Of a stretch of DNA of 64,000 bases, positions 9,540 to 18,416 are shown piece after piece (within the stretch, counting starts at the first letter, position 1; every line of letters begins with the position of its first letter). The DNA comes from Mucilaginibacter boryungensis (GTDB lineage: Bacteria > Bacteroidota > Bacteroidia > Sphingobacteriales > Sphingobacteriaceae), in the NCBI RefSeq assembly GCF_015221995.1, contig NZ_JADFFM010000001.1, positions 1,736,001 to 1,800,000 of the forward strand, written 5' to 3'. The notes under the pieces were generated by a model. The model saw only the letters and a list, made by a program, of their open reading frames with translations. It was not told the origin of the DNA and did no database searches. Position numbers and translations under genes: made by a program.

Positions 9540-10877
9540 ATGAAGCAAATATTCACTCCTGCGACGCATAAAAAAAGGCTACCTGCCGAACAGATAGATT
9601 CAAAATTTACGGCACTGCGCTGGCAATCATTTGTAGGTATATTTCTCGGTTATGCAGGCTATTACCTGGTGCGTAATAATTTTTCCCTGGCTACCCCCGA
9701 TTTAATTAAACAAGGTTATTCCAAAGCCGACCTTGGTTACGCTTTTTCGGCTGTGGCTATTGCCTACGGTATAAGCAAATTTATTATGGGTAACGTTTCC
9801 GATAGGAGTAATGCCCGGTTGTTTTTGAGCATCGGCTTGGTATTGTCTGCTTGTACTATGATATTTATGGGGCTAGTGCCATGGGCAACATCGTCGGTAG
9901 TAATTATGTTCATCTTGCTGTTCATTAACGGTTGGTTCTCGGGCATGGGGTGGCCACCTTGCGGGAGGGTAGTGGTGCATTGGTTTTCGGTGAAAGAGCG
10001 TGGCCGTGTAATGTCTGTATGGAACTTGGCACACAATACAGGAGGGGCGCTTATGCCTCAGGTTGTAGCACTGGGTTTCTTGTTATTTGCCACTTGGCAA
10101 AGCCGTCTGTATTTTCCTGGTTTGGTTGCTTTAGGTTTCGCGCTGATCGCTTATCTGCTGGTAAGGGATACACCTCAATCATGCGGTTTGCCACCAGTTG
10201 AAGAGCATAAAAATGACTATCCCAAAAATTACACCGAAGAACAAGAAAAGGAATTAAGCGCCAAGGATATATTTTTTAAATACATCTTTAACAACCGGTT
10301 ACTTTGGTACGCGGCCTTTGCCAATGTATTTGTTTACATGATTCGTAAAGGGGTGCAGGATTGGTCACCGATTTATCTTACCCAAATAAAGCATTTTTCA
10401 CGTGATCAGATAGGTTGGTCATATACGTGGTTTGAAATCGCTGGCATCCCGGGAACTTTGCTATGCGGTTGGATAAGCGACAAAGTATTTAAAGGAAGGC
10501 GGGCACCGGCAACTATAATTTATATGTTACTGATTATGGTGGCGGTAGTAGGTTATTGGCAAAGCCCAAGCGGTAATGTATGGATGACCAATGCTTCGTT
10601 AATCTCTATTGGATTCCTTATTTATGGCCCGGTAATGCTTATAGGCGTTCAGGCTTTAGATTTGGTGCCAAAAAAAGCCGCAGGTACTGCCGCAGGCCTG
10701 ACAGGTTTGTTTGGCTATTTATTAGGCGCAGTGTTGGCCAATGCGCTCCTTGGTGTAGTGATACAGCACATCAGTTGGAGTGCTTCGTTTTATTTATTAA
10801 TCGCTGCCTGTTTTTTATCTATATTTTTCACAGCTTTAACCTGGAACAGGGAGAAAGCTAATTTACTTACACGTTAA
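9540..10877 (+). CDS. glpT: GlpT-like glycerol-3-phosphate transporter (OPA family, MFS)
   Basis: A 445-residue protein with about 12 membrane segments. The N-terminal 'GYAGYYLVRNNFSLA' and the following 'GYSKADLGYAFS' and 'NVSDRSNAR' segments are characteristic of organophosphate:phosphate antiporters such as GlpT and UhpT. The central region contains 'GMGWPPCGR' and 'WNLAHNTGG', also conserved in GlpT. It would exchange external glycerol-3-phosphate for inorganic phosphate at the inner membrane. I chose ATG 9540 over the directly preceding TTG. It sits between a GDPD gene and an SGNH hydrolase gene with gaps of 24 and 4 bases, so it is cotranscribed. Assignment to glycerol-3-phosphate rather than hexose phosphate rests on sequence memory and context. 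Confidence 0.88.
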   Translation: MKQIFTPATHKKRLPAEQIDSKFTALRWQSFVGIFLGYAGYYLVRNNFSLATPDLIKQGYSKADLGYAFSAVAIAYGISKFIMGNVSDRSNARLFLSIGLVLSACTMIFMGLVPWATSSVVIMFILLFINGWFSGMGWPPCGRVVVHWFSVKERGRVMSVWNLAHNTGGALMPQVVALGFLLFATWQSRLYFPGLVALGFALIAYLLVRDTPQSCGLPPVEEHKNDYPKNYTEEQEKELSAKDIFFKYIFNNRLLWYAAFANVFVYMIRKGVQDWSPIYLTQIKHFSRDQIGWSYTWFEIAGIPGTLLCGWISDKVFKGRRAPATIIYMLLIMVAVVGYWQSPSGNVWMTNASLISIGFLIYGPVMLIGVQALDLVPKKAAGTAAGLTGLFGYLLGAVLANALLGVVIQHISWSASFYLLIAACFLSIFFTALTWNREKANLLTR

Positions 10878-10881
10878 ACCT

Positions 10882-11598
10882 ATGAAAAGATCATTGTTTT
10901 TTATTGCGGGTGCGTTAATGCTGGTTAATGCCTGCTTTGCACAAACTACGCCGCCGGTTGCTAAACCGCCTGCTGTGTACCCTAAAGGATTTGTAGACTC
11001 ATCTTACCGCCCTAAAATTACAGCCGATAGTTTGGCCAGCTTTAAAGCGCATCCTATTACATCAAACGACCTTGTGTTTTTGGGCAACAGTATTACCGCG
11101 CATTGCAACTGGGCTAAGCTGTTTAATGATAACCGTTTAAGGAATAGGGGTATATCCGGCGACCTTACTTTTGGTGTGCTGGAGCGTTTGGACGATGTAA
11201 TCTCAGGCCATCCTAAAAAGGTATTTATCCTGATAGGTATTAATGATATGTCGCGCAATGTGGCAGATAGTATCATTATCCGTAACCATAAAAAAATTAT
11301 TAAGCGTATCCGTGAAGGTTCACCTTCAACTATTATTTATTTCTGTACCCTGCTGCCGGTAAACGCATCATTCGCTAAGTTCCCTAACCACTATGGTAAA
11401 GATGAACACCTGCTGGCTATTAATGACGCGATAAGAAAATATAAAGCTAAAAATGTGAAGATAATTGATCTTTATCCCAATTTCCTCGATGCTGAAAACC
11501 GCTTGAAAGCAGAATATACTACGGACGGACTTCATCCCAATGCTGCGGGTTACCAGGTTTGGGTTAATGTGTTCTCAAAAGGCAACTACTTAAAATAA
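10882..11598 (+). CDS. Secreted SGNH/GDSL-family hydrolase
   Basis: A 238-residue protein with a signal peptide cleaved near ACFAQ. SGNH blocks are present: GNS with Ser70 (block I), Gly93 in 'ISGDLTFG' (block II), GIND with Asn121 (block III) and DGLH with Asp215 and His218 (block V), giving a full Ser-Asp-His triad. It is close to the PAF-acetylhydrolase-like group found in Bacteroidota glycan loci. It probably removes an acyl group (acetyl or similar) from the glycan; de-alanylation of a teichoic-acid-like polymer would also fit the neighbours but cannot be shown. The stop codon overlaps the next start by one base (TAATG), indicating translational coupling with the GH89 gene. Confidence 0.88.
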   Translation: MKRSLFFIAGALMLVNACFAQTTPPVAKPPAVYPKGFVDSSYRPKITADSLASFKAHPITSNDLVFLGNSITAHCNWAKLFNDNRLRNRGISGDLTFGVLERLDDVISGHPKKVFILIGINDMSRNVADSIIIRNHKKIIKRIREGSPSTIIYFCTLLPVNASFAKFPNHYGKDEHLLAINDAIRKYKAKNVKIIDLYPNFLDAENRLKAEYTTDGLHPNAAGYQVWVNVFSKGNYLK

Positions 11599-13802
11599 TG
11601 AAAAAAAAATTAGCCATACTGCTGCTTGTTTCCTTAATGGGAGGCAAGCAGTTTTTTTTATACGCGCAAACCAGAGCTGACGTCCGGACTACTGCAGCCT
11701 ACGCGCTGATCAAACGAATTATCCCGGCACACGCGCAAAGTTTTGAAGTTGCATTTATCCCCCAGGAAAATGGTAAAGATGTGTTTGAAGTGGATGGCAA
11801 AGGCAATAAGATCATCCTGAGGGGAACCAATGGTGTTTCGGTTGCAAGTGCGCTGAATTACTATTTAAAAACTTACGGACATTGCGATATCAGCTGGAAT
11901 GGCAGTAACCTTAAGTTGCCTGCCATATTACCAAAGGTTACTACAAAGGTGCACAAAGTAACGCCTTATACTTACCGCTATTATTTGAACTATTGCACCT
12001 TCAACTATACCATGAGCTGGTGGGATTGGAAACGCTGGCAGCAGGAAATTGACTGGATGGCGCTGAACGGTATCAACATGCCGCTGGCTATAACCGGACA
12101 AAACATCATTTGGCAGCGGGTTTATAAAAGTTTAGGTTTCACCGATAAGGATTTGTCGACCTTCTTTAGCGGCCCGGCTTACTTTAATTGGTTTTGGATG
12201 GGCAACCTTGATGGCTGGGGAGGCCCTTTGCCGCAAAGTTTTATGGACAGCCAGGAAGTGCTGGAAAAACAAATACTAAAGCGCGAACGCGAACTGGGCA
12301 TGACACCGATACTTCCGGCCTTCACCGGGCATGTACCGCCGGCATTTAAAACCAAGTTCCCGAAAGCTAAATTAAAACAAACTAACTGGCAGGGCTTCCC
12401 GGATGTTTATATCCTCGATCCCGATGATGCCATGTTTACCACCATTGGCAAGCAGTTTATTAAGGAAGAAGTAAAGACATTCGGCACCGATCACCTGTAT
12501 TCGGCAGATACATTCAACGAAAATACACCGCCGACCAATGATTCAACTTATTTGGATGCGGTAAGCAAGAAGGTATACCAATCGATGGCTGCTGCCGATC
12601 CTAAAGCTACCTGGATAATGCAGGGATGGATGTTCTCGTATTCGGCTAAATTCTGGCAGCCTACGCAGATCAAGGCGCTGCTAAATGGCATACCGAATGA
12701 GCACATGATCATCCTTGACCTGTACAGCGAAAATAAGCCTATGTGGGACAAAACCGACGCTTATTATGGCAAGCCCTGGATTTGGTGTATGCTGCACAAC
12801 TTCGGCGGAAACATCAGCATGTATGGCCGTATGGATAACGTAGCTGCCGATCCGGCCAACGCCTTGAATAACCCAAAATCAGGCAAGTTACTGGGTATCG
12901 GTTTAACACCCGAAGCTATTGAGCAAAATCCTGTGATGTATGAATTGATGATGGAAAATGTTTGGCGCAATACACCGATTGAACTGGATACCTGGTTAAA
13001 GGATTACGCTTACCGCAGGTACGGTAAAAAAGAACCGCATGTCGAAAAAGCCTGGGAAGTTTTAAAAAATACTGTATATACCGGCGGTATCAGGAGTGGC
13101 GGTAACGAATCGATTATTACCGGACGTCCGACTTTTGCAAAAGCAACACGGTGGGCAAATCCGCAGAAGTTTTATCAGTCTAAGGATTTGGTACCTGCCT
13201 GGGAGCAAATGATACAAGCGGCAGATAACCTTAAAAATAGCAGCGGTTTCCGTTATGACCTGATTGATGTGACCCGGCAGATATTAGCAAACTACGCCGA
13301 TACCTTACAACGCCAGTTTGCCGCCGCTGCAAAAAAACACGATCAGCAAAACTTTAGCAGACTGAGCAAAGAGTTTTTAGGTGTAATTGACGATATGGAT
13401 AAACTGCTTTCAACCCGTAAGGATTTCCTTTTGGGCCCATGGCTGGAAGCTGCCAAAGCCAACGGAACAACCGATGCCGAAAAGAAACTATACGAGTTTA
13501 ACGCCCGCGACCAAATAACCCTTTGGGGCGATAAAAACAATACGCTGAATGACTACGCCTGCAAACAGTGGGCAGGTATGCTCTCTGGCTTTTATAAACC
13601 CCGCTGGCAGCAGTTTTTTGATTTTGTGAACACAAGCTACCGCCAGGGCAAGGAAATTGATCAGGCAGCTTTTGAGAAGCAAATTAAGGACTGGGAGTGG
13701 GCCTGGGTTAACAAGCGCGATAGCTATACCACTGTGCCTAAAGGTGATGAGATAGTTGTGGCGAAGGAAATGTTTGGGAAGTATTATGATAAGGTGAAAT
13801 AA
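11598..13802 (+). CDS. Alpha-N-acetylglucosaminidase (NAGLU, GH89)
   Basis: A 734-residue exoglycosidase with a signal peptide ending near LYAQ. It has the three-part NAGLU layout: a small N-terminal domain (about 30-120), a TIM barrel (about 125-455) with the diagnostic 'FNWFWMGNLDGWGGP' and 'TYRYYLNYCTFNYTMSWWDW' segments, and a helical C-terminal domain. Glu308 in DTFNEN and Glu449 in MYEL align by motif with the two catalytic glutamates of human NAGLU. It releases terminal alpha-linked GlcNAc. Here it ends the operon that also holds GDPD and GlpT, so the polymer probably carries alpha-GlcNAc next to glycerol phosphate. A strong bidirectional terminator follows. Confidence 0.93.
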   Translation: MKKKLAILLLVSLMGGKQFFLYAQTRADVRTTAAYALIKRIIPAHAQSFEVAFIPQENGKDVFEVDGKGNKIILRGTNGVSVASALNYYLKTYGHCDISWNGSNLKLPAILPKVTTKVHKVTPYTYRYYLNYCTFNYTMSWWDWKRWQQEIDWMALNGINMPLAITGQNIIWQRVYKSLGFTDKDLSTFFSGPAYFNWFWMGNLDGWGGPLPQSFMDSQEVLEKQILKRERELGMTPILPAFTGHVPPAFKTKFPKAKLKQTNWQGFPDVYILDPDDAMFTTIGKQFIKEEVKTFGTDHLYSADTFNENTPPTNDSTYLDAVSKKVYQSMAAADPKATWIMQGWMFSYSAKFWQPTQIKALLNGIPNEHMIILDLYSENKPMWDKTDAYYGKPWIWCMLHNFGGNISMYGRMDNVAADPANALNNPKSGKLLGIGLTPEAIEQNPVMYELMMENVWRNTPIELDTWLKDYAYRRYGKKEPHVEKAWEVLKNTVYTGGIRSGGNESIITGRPTFAKATRWANPQKFYQSKDLVPAWEQMIQAADNLKNSSGFRYDLIDVTRQILANYADTLQRQFAAAAKKHDQQNFSRLSKEFLGVIDDMDKLLSTRKDFLLGPWLEAAKANGTTDAEKKLYEFNARDQITLWGDKNNTLNDYACKQWAGMLSGFYKPRWQQFFDFVNTSYRQGKEIDQAAFEKQIKDWEWAWVNKRDSYTTVPKGDEIVVAKEMFGKYYDKVK

Positions 13803-13821
13803 GCTATGACGACTGGAAAAT

Positions 13822-13856
13822 AAAAAGCGGGGCTGTAATTAACAGCCCCGCTTTTT
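13822..13856. terminator. Bidirectional terminator between GH89 gene and glpF
   Basis: A perfect 15-bp stem, AAAAAGCGGGGCTGT (13822-13836) with 13842-13856, encloses a 5-nt loop. The A-run before and T-run after the GC-rich core make it work on both strands, matching the convergent genes on either side. Confidence 0.92.
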
Positions 13857-13873
13857 ATTTTAGTAAACTCTCG

Positions 13874-14605
13874 TTATATCTTCAACCACAAAAATGCCAA
13901 AGCGGCTAGTGTAGCACCAATGAGCGGCCCAACTACCGGTATCCATGAATACCCCCATTCACTGCTGCCTTTGTTGCTTACGGGTAAAATAGCATGCATA
14001 ATACGTGGGCCTAAGTCGCGCACGGGGTTAATGGCATAACCTGTGGTACCACCAAGGGATAGGCCAATTACCCAAACCAGGAAAGCTACCGGCATAGCGC
14101 CTAACGATCCTAACCCTATCACTACCTTATCTTTTTTGATCTCGGCATCGGTAAAATAAAAGATCACAAATATCAGCACAAATGTGCCGATGATCTCACT
14201 AATTAAATTTGATGATACTTTTTTAATAGCCGGCGAAGTACAAAAGGTAGCCAGCTTCAGGCCTTTGTCTTCGGTAATTGCATAGTGGTCTTTGTAAAAC
14301 AGCCATACCAGAAACTGACCGGCCATAGCGCCTAATAATTGCGCGCCTACATATGCTGGTACTTTTGCCCAGCTAAACTTTTGTGCAATGGCAAGGCCAA
14401 GCGTTACTGCCGGGTTTAGGTGTGCGCCGCTAAATGGCGCGGCTATCACCACACCTACAAACACAGCCATTGCCCAGGCGGTAGTTATTACTATCCAGCC
14501 GCCATTATTGCCTTTTGTGCCGGTAAGTACAACGTTGGCAACAACCCCGTTCCCTAACAGGATCAGGAACATAGTGCCGATGAATTCGGCGGTAATTTCA
14601 TTCAT
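13874..14605 (-). CDS. glpF: Glycerol uptake facilitator (aquaglyceroporin)
   Basis: A 243-residue MIP-family channel with six membrane segments. The first half-helix motif is NPA (residues 64-66, in AHLNPAVTLG); the second is NPV (193-195, in INPVRDLGPR) instead of the usual NPA. Arg196, the selectivity-filter arginine, and Asp197, a marker of glycerol-conducting members, are both kept. It passes glycerol and small polyols across the inner membrane. The gene lies 30 bases downstream of glpK in the same direction, so the two form one operon with glpK first. Confidence 0.93.
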   Translation of the reverse strand: MNEITAEFIGTMFLILLGNGVVANVVLTGTKGNNGGWIVITTAWAMAVFVGVVIAAPFSGAHLNPAVTLGLAIAQKFSWAKVPAYVGAQLLGAMAGQFLVWLFYKDHYAITEDKGLKLATFCTSPAIKKVSSNLISEIIGTFVLIFVIFYFTDAEIKKDKVVIGLGSLGAMPVAFLVWVIGLSLGGTTGYAINPVRDLGPRIMHAILPVSNKGSSEWGYSWIPVVGPLIGATLAALAFLWLKI

Positions 14606-14635
14606 ATAATTTTAGATTTTTATTTGGTTTATCAA

Positions 14636-16126
14636 TTAGTTTTCGGCGTAAGCTTTAGCGGCTTTAACAGCGCGGTTCCAGCCTTTAATGCGGTTTTCAA
14701 TATCAGGGGTAATACCCGGTTCAAAGCTCTTTTCAATTTTCCATTGGCCGCTAATATCCTCCATGCTGCCCCAGAAACCGGTTGCCAGTCCGGCTAAATA
14801 AGCGGCGCCGATAGCGGTAACCTCGGTAACCTGCGGACGGATAACTTTAGTATGCAGCAGATCGGCCTGAAACTGCATTAACAGATTGTTTGCTGTAGCG
14901 CCGCCATCAACCCGTAGTTGCTTAATGCTTAAGCCCGAATCGGCCTCCATAGCTTTCAGTACTTCCATGGTTTGGAATGCGATGCTTTCCAGCGCGGCCC
15001 GGGCAATATGCGCCTGGTTAGTGCCCCGGGTTATGCCGGTAATGGTACCACGTGCATCCTGGTTCCAGTGCGGGGCACCCAGGCCTGCAAAGGCTGGTAC
15101 TACATATACGCCGCCGGTATCTTCAACTTTCTTAGCCAGCTCCTCAACCTCGGCCGATGAGCTGATCAGCTTTAATTCATCGCGCAGCCATTGTACTACA
15201 GCGCCTGCTATAAAAATACTGCCTTCCAGCGCGTATTGCACTTTGCCGTTTATCTTCCAGGCAATGGTGGTTACCAGGTTATTTTGCGAGGTGATGGGCT
15301 TATCGCCAATATTCATCAGCATAAAGCAACCCGTACCATAGGTATTTTTAACCATGCCATTTTCGGTACACATTTGGCCGAATAGCGCGGCTTGCTGATC
15401 ACCGGCTATACCTGCAATAGGTATTTGTGCCGCTAATACCGAACCTGCTGTTTGGCCGTATACCTCGCTTGATGATTTTACCTCGGGGAGTACCGAGCGG
15501 GGAATATCAAACAGATTCAATAACTCCTCGTCCCATTGCAGGGTGTGGATGTTATAGATCATGGTGCGCGAAGCATTGCTGACATCGGTTATATGTACTT
15601 TGCCAGCAGTTAATTTCCAAACCAGCCACGAGTCTATAGTTCCGAAAGCGATATGCCCGGCAGCAGCCTTTTCACGCGCGCCCGCTACATTATCCAGTAT
15701 CCATTTTATTTTAGTGGCCGAAAAATAAGCATCCAGCACCAGGCCTGTTTTTTCTTGTATCAGTTTGGCCTTGCCCTGCGCCTTCAATTCGTCACAATAG
15801 CCTGATGTGCGCCTGTCCTGCCAAACAATGGCGTTGTGCAGGGGTTCGCCGGTGCGTTTATCCCACAATACAGTAGTTTCACGTTGATTGGTAATACCAA
15901 TGGCGGCAATATCTTTAGCGGTAAGCCGGGCGTTTAAAATTGCTTCGGCAGCAACGCCAATTTGCGATGACCATATCTCTACAGCGTCATGCTCAACCCA
16001 GCCGGGTTTAGGGTATATCTGGGTAAATTCTTTTTGGGCGATAGATACAATACCTCCGGCTTTATTAAATACAATAGCCCTGGAGCTGGTTGTGCCCTGG
16101 TCAAACGATAAGATGTATTTTTCCAT
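14636..16126 (-). CDS. glpK: Glycerol kinase
   Basis: A 496-residue FGGY-family kinase of the usual GlpK length. It shows the N-terminal phosphate loop '[10 protein letters not shown]' (residues 9-18), the glycerol-site region '[10 protein letters not shown]', 'WQDRRT', and the C-terminal '[10 protein letters not shown]' nucleotide-binding segment, all hallmark GlpK sequences. It phosphorylates glycerol to sn-glycerol-3-phosphate in the cytoplasm. It is divergent from the DeoR/GlpR regulator at 16313 and upstream of glpF. The 186-base gap to that regulator contains palindromes that could be operators. No glpD or glpA dehydrogenase is in this window, so the next step must be encoded elsewhere. 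Confidence 0.96.
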   Translation of the reverse strand: MEKYILSFDQGTTSSRAIVFNKAGGIVSIAQKEFTQIYPKPGWVEHDAVEIWSSQIGVAAEAILNARLTAKDIAAIGITNQRETTVLWDKRTGEPLHNAIVWQDRRTSGYCDELKAQGKAKLIQEKTGLVLDAYFSATKIKWILDNVAGAREKAAAGHIAFGTIDSWLVWKLTAGKVHITDVSNASRTMIYNIHTLQWDEELLNLFDIPRSVLPEVKSSSEVYGQTAGSVLAAQIPIAGIAGDQQAALFGQMCTENGMVKNTYGTGCFMLMNIGDKPITSQNNLVTTIAWKINGKVQYALEGSIFIAGAVVQWLRDELKLISSSAEVEELAKKVEDTGGVYVVPAFAGLGAPHWNQDARGTITGITRGTNQAHIARAALESIAFQTMEVLKAMEADSGLSIKQLRVDGGATANNLLMQFQADLLHTKVIRPQVTEVTAIGAAYLAGLATGFWGSMEDISGQWKIEKSFEPGITPDIENRIKGWNRAVKAAKAYAEN

Positions 16127-16177
16127 TAGGAATAGAATTGATTTATAGTGATCCGGGTTACGAATCTTTTTGGTTTA

Positions 16178-16191
16178 TACTTTTAAAAGTA
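16178..16191. promoter_or_regulatory. 14-bp palindrome upstream of glpK, candidate operator
   Basis: TACTTTTAAAAGTA is a perfect palindrome 52-65 bases upstream of the glpK start in the glpK-regulator divergent gap. DeoR/GlpR proteins bind palindromes, so this is a candidate site; no binding evidence exists in the sequence itself. Confidence 0.4.
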
Positions 16192-16289
16192 ACTAATTGA
16201 AATAATATGTAAGTATAAAAATTGTAATCGAAATATGAAAATATAACGTAAAAATTATAATGTTGTAGCATATATTTTATTACTTTGCA

Positions 16290-16303
16290 TAAGCTAAAGC
16301 TTA
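16290..16303. promoter_or_regulatory. Inverted repeat just upstream of the GlpR-type gene, candidate autoregulatory operator
   Basis: TAAGCT-AA-AGCTTA forms a perfect 6-bp inverted repeat ending 9 bases before the regulator ATG. A promoter-like TTACTTTG (7 of 8 matches to the Bacteroidota TAnnTTTG element) lies at 16280-16287, so a repressor here would block transcription start. Confidence 0.4.
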
Positions 16304-16312
16304 CACACATAT

Positions 16313-17077
16313 ATGATTAACCTGGCAGAGAGACATCAATTTATCCTAAACAAGCTTCAGGCCGAAGGTAATTTGAACGTTGTTGAACTATGTAAAGAGT
16401 TAAAGGTATCATCGGTTACTATACGTAAGGACTTGAAGGTACTGGAAGATAAAAACCTGCTGTTCCGTACCCACGGGGGCGCTACCCTGAACAACCCTTA
16501 TATTGTTGATCGCCCGGTAAACGAAAAAGAGAAATTCCAGTCGGTTGAGAAAATGAATATTGGTGCTGCTGCCGCGGCCATGGTGCAGGATAACGATTCC
16601 ATCATTATCGCCTCGGGTACTACTATGCTGGCTTTTGCAAAAAATATACCGCCTAAAGTGGGTTTAACGGTAATTACTTCGGCGCTTAACGTGGCTTTGG
16701 AATTAATGAAATACCCAACCGTGGAAGTATTGCAATTAGGTGGGTTACTGCGCAAAAGTTCCTCATCGGTAATGGGTACTTATGCCGAGCATATCCTGGC
16801 CGATTTCTTTTGTAGCAAACTGTTTTTAGGGGTTGATGGGATAGACCTTGATTTTGGCCTGACCACCACCAATGCCATGGAAGCTCACCTGAACCGTCAG
16901 ATGATCAGCGTTTCCCAAAAAACCATTGTGCTGTGCGATTCTACAAAATTCGGCCGCCGCGGCTTTGGCAAAATATGCGGACTGGATGAAATAGACCAGA
17001 TCATCACCGATAGCGGCGTATCTGAACATATTGTAAAAACACTGGAAGGGTTGGGGATTACGGTGACGATAGTGTAA
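16313..17077 (+). CDS. DeoR/GlpR-family transcriptional regulator
   Basis: A 254-residue regulator with an N-terminal DeoR winged helix (residues 1-58, including 'VSSVTIRKDLKVLEDKNLLFRTHGGA') and a C-terminal DeoR effector domain (about 75-235) of the ribose-5-phosphate-isomerase-like fold, which senses a sugar phosphate. It is divergent from glpK-glpF. By analogy with E. coli GlpR it probably represses the glycerol genes and responds to glycerol-3-phosphate; effector identity is inferred from context. A paralogue of equal length lies at 30959-31723. Its 3' end converges with an AraC gene 18 bases away. Confidence 0.88.
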   Translation: MINLAERHQFILNKLQAEGNLNVVELCKELKVSSVTIRKDLKVLEDKNLLFRTHGGATLNNPYIVDRPVNEKEKFQSVEKMNIGAAAAAMVQDNDSIIIASGTTMLAFAKNIPPKVGLTVITSALNVALELMKYPTVEVLQLGGLLRKSSSSVMGTYAEHILADFFCSKLFLGVDGIDLDFGLTTTNAMEAHLNRQMISVSQKTIVLCDSTKFGRRGFGKICGLDEIDQIITDSGVSEHIVKTLEGLGITVTIV

Positions 17078-17095
17078 CTACCGCAATCGGGTAGC

Positions 17096-17986
17096 TTAAA
17101 ACTTATGCTTCTTTAATACCTGGTTACGATATTCCTGCGGGGTTAAACCAACTTTCTCCTTAAATAATTTTGAAAAGTGCAGCGACGATTCGATGTGCAA
17201 CTCGTAAGCTATTTCTTTAATTAGTTTATTAGGGTCGGATAACAATTCTTTTGCCTTCTGGATCTTTAACTGAATAAGGTATTGGCCGGGAGCTAATCCT
17301 GTATATTTTTTAAATATCTTACGGAATAACGAATAGCCTATCTGTAATTCATCGGCCACCTGTTCGGGTGATATTTTTTCGTATACTTTTTCCCTGAAAA
17401 GTACTCGCGCTTTACTCACCGTTTGCTCGGTCATGTCGGTTTCCTTCAGGCTTTTCTGCTGATGTTCGGAATGGAGCAGGCCCAGCAAATAAATAATTGC
17501 GCCCGAGATCATAGGCTGGTAACCCGGCTTTTCTTCTTTTGAATACTTAACAATATCGTTAAACAGGTTTACAATAGTCTCATTAAACCCGATATGAAAA
17601 ACAGCATCTGCCGGATTGAAATAGCTTTTTTCGATAATATTATCTATAAAATCCCCTTTAAAACCAACCCACATTTCGTCCCAGCCGGTTTGTTGGTGCG
17701 GTTTATAACGATGCCTTTCCTGGGGATAGAGCAATATTACCGACCCGGCAGTTATTTCGGCCTTGCAGCTTTCCGACTCGAAGATGCCTCCGCCTTTGGT
17801 AATGTAGATCAATTGATATTCCTGCAAAACTCTTCCTGTATCCCAGTCAAAATTATGATGGGAGGGGTGTTGGGCTGGCGGATAGCAGGTGAATTTTTCA
17901 ATTTTAGTGCTGCCCGCATTCAATACAGTTAACCCCCAGGACTCATCCTTCTCGCTTACCGGAAAGTACAGGAAATAATTATTCAT
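17096..17986 (-). CDS. AraC-family transcriptional regulator (cupin sensor), paralogue 1
   Basis: A 296-residue protein with an N-terminal AraC-binding cupin region (about 15-160, with 'GGGIFESES', 'ILLYPQERHRYKP' and 'WVGFKGDF') and a C-terminal pair of helix-turn-helix motifs (about 190-290, ending with 'GLTPQEYRNQVLKKH'). Such regulators sense a sugar and activate neighbouring glycan genes. It is divergent from the GH-A glycosidase gene across a 430-base gap. It is clearly related along its whole length to the AraC protein at 27990-28877, and both gene starts are preceded by the same 12-base motif, so the two probably share or exchange target sites. Confidence 0.9.
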   Translation of the reverse strand: MNNYFLYFPVSEKDESWGLTVLNAGSTKIEKFTCYPPAQHPSHHNFDWDTGRVLQEYQLIYITKGGGIFESESCKAEITAGSVILLYPQERHRYKPHQQTGWDEMWVGFKGDFIDNIIEKSYFNPADAVFHIGFNETIVNLFNDIVKYSKEEKPGYQPMISGAIIYLLGLLHSEHQQKSLKETDMTEQTVSKARVLFREKVYEKISPEQVADELQIGYSLFRKIFKKYTGLAPGQYLIQLKIQKAKELLSDPNKLIKEIAYELHIESSLHFSKLFKEKVGLTPQEYRNQVLKKHKF

Positions 17987-18416
17987 ATAGGCTATTCAAA
18001 AATTGGGAGTACTAATTTAATGCAAATTTGTACTTAACCACGTTTAATGACAGGAAATGTCAAATTCCACAACAGAGATATCATATCATACTATCCTTGT
18101 TAATGCCGTAAACTTAAGTTTGTTTAACCAATTACCATAACCAATAATAAAGCTTTCTTTTTTAGCAGATGTATGTGTTTTTGTTTTAACAATTAAATAA
18201 GCAAATGATAACCTGCAACATTTAATTTATAAATAGCTATGTATTATAATTGTTTAATTTTATTACATAATCTTTCATAATTGTATTTCAAACAATTATT
18301 AAATGTTCCGTAAATCATAACAGTGCATGACAGTTTATAAAACATATCGAAATAATTTAGTATAACCAATTTTTACTTACAGGGACAAAAATGCCCTTCC
18401 AACCTATCGGATCTTT
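17987..18416. other. AT-rich divergent regulatory region, no gene seen
   Basis: This 430-base gap separates an AraC gene (-) and a glycosidase gene (+). No credible coding frame is present. Visible elements are AAATTTGTACTT at 18024-18035 (shared with the second AraC promoter), TGACA-N5-TGTCA at 18048-18062, the palindrome AAACTTAAGTTT at 18110-18121 overlapping a TAAGTTTG promoter-like element (18115-18122), and a long AT-rich stretch up to 18360. The space is larger than needed for two promoters, so extra operators or a short leader RNA are possible. Confidence 0.5.
18024..18062 (-). promoter_or_regulatory. Shared AraC-locus motif, copy 1
   Basis: On the minus strand this reads TGACA-N5-TGTCA, 12 bases, then AAGTACAAATTT, ending 37 bases upstream of the AraC start at 17986. 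The same TGTCA plus AAGTACAAATTT pair occurs upstream of the paralogous AraC gene (28919-28937) with the internal spacing shorter by ten bases, one DNA turn. It is probably a binding site common to both regulators. Confidence 0.5.
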
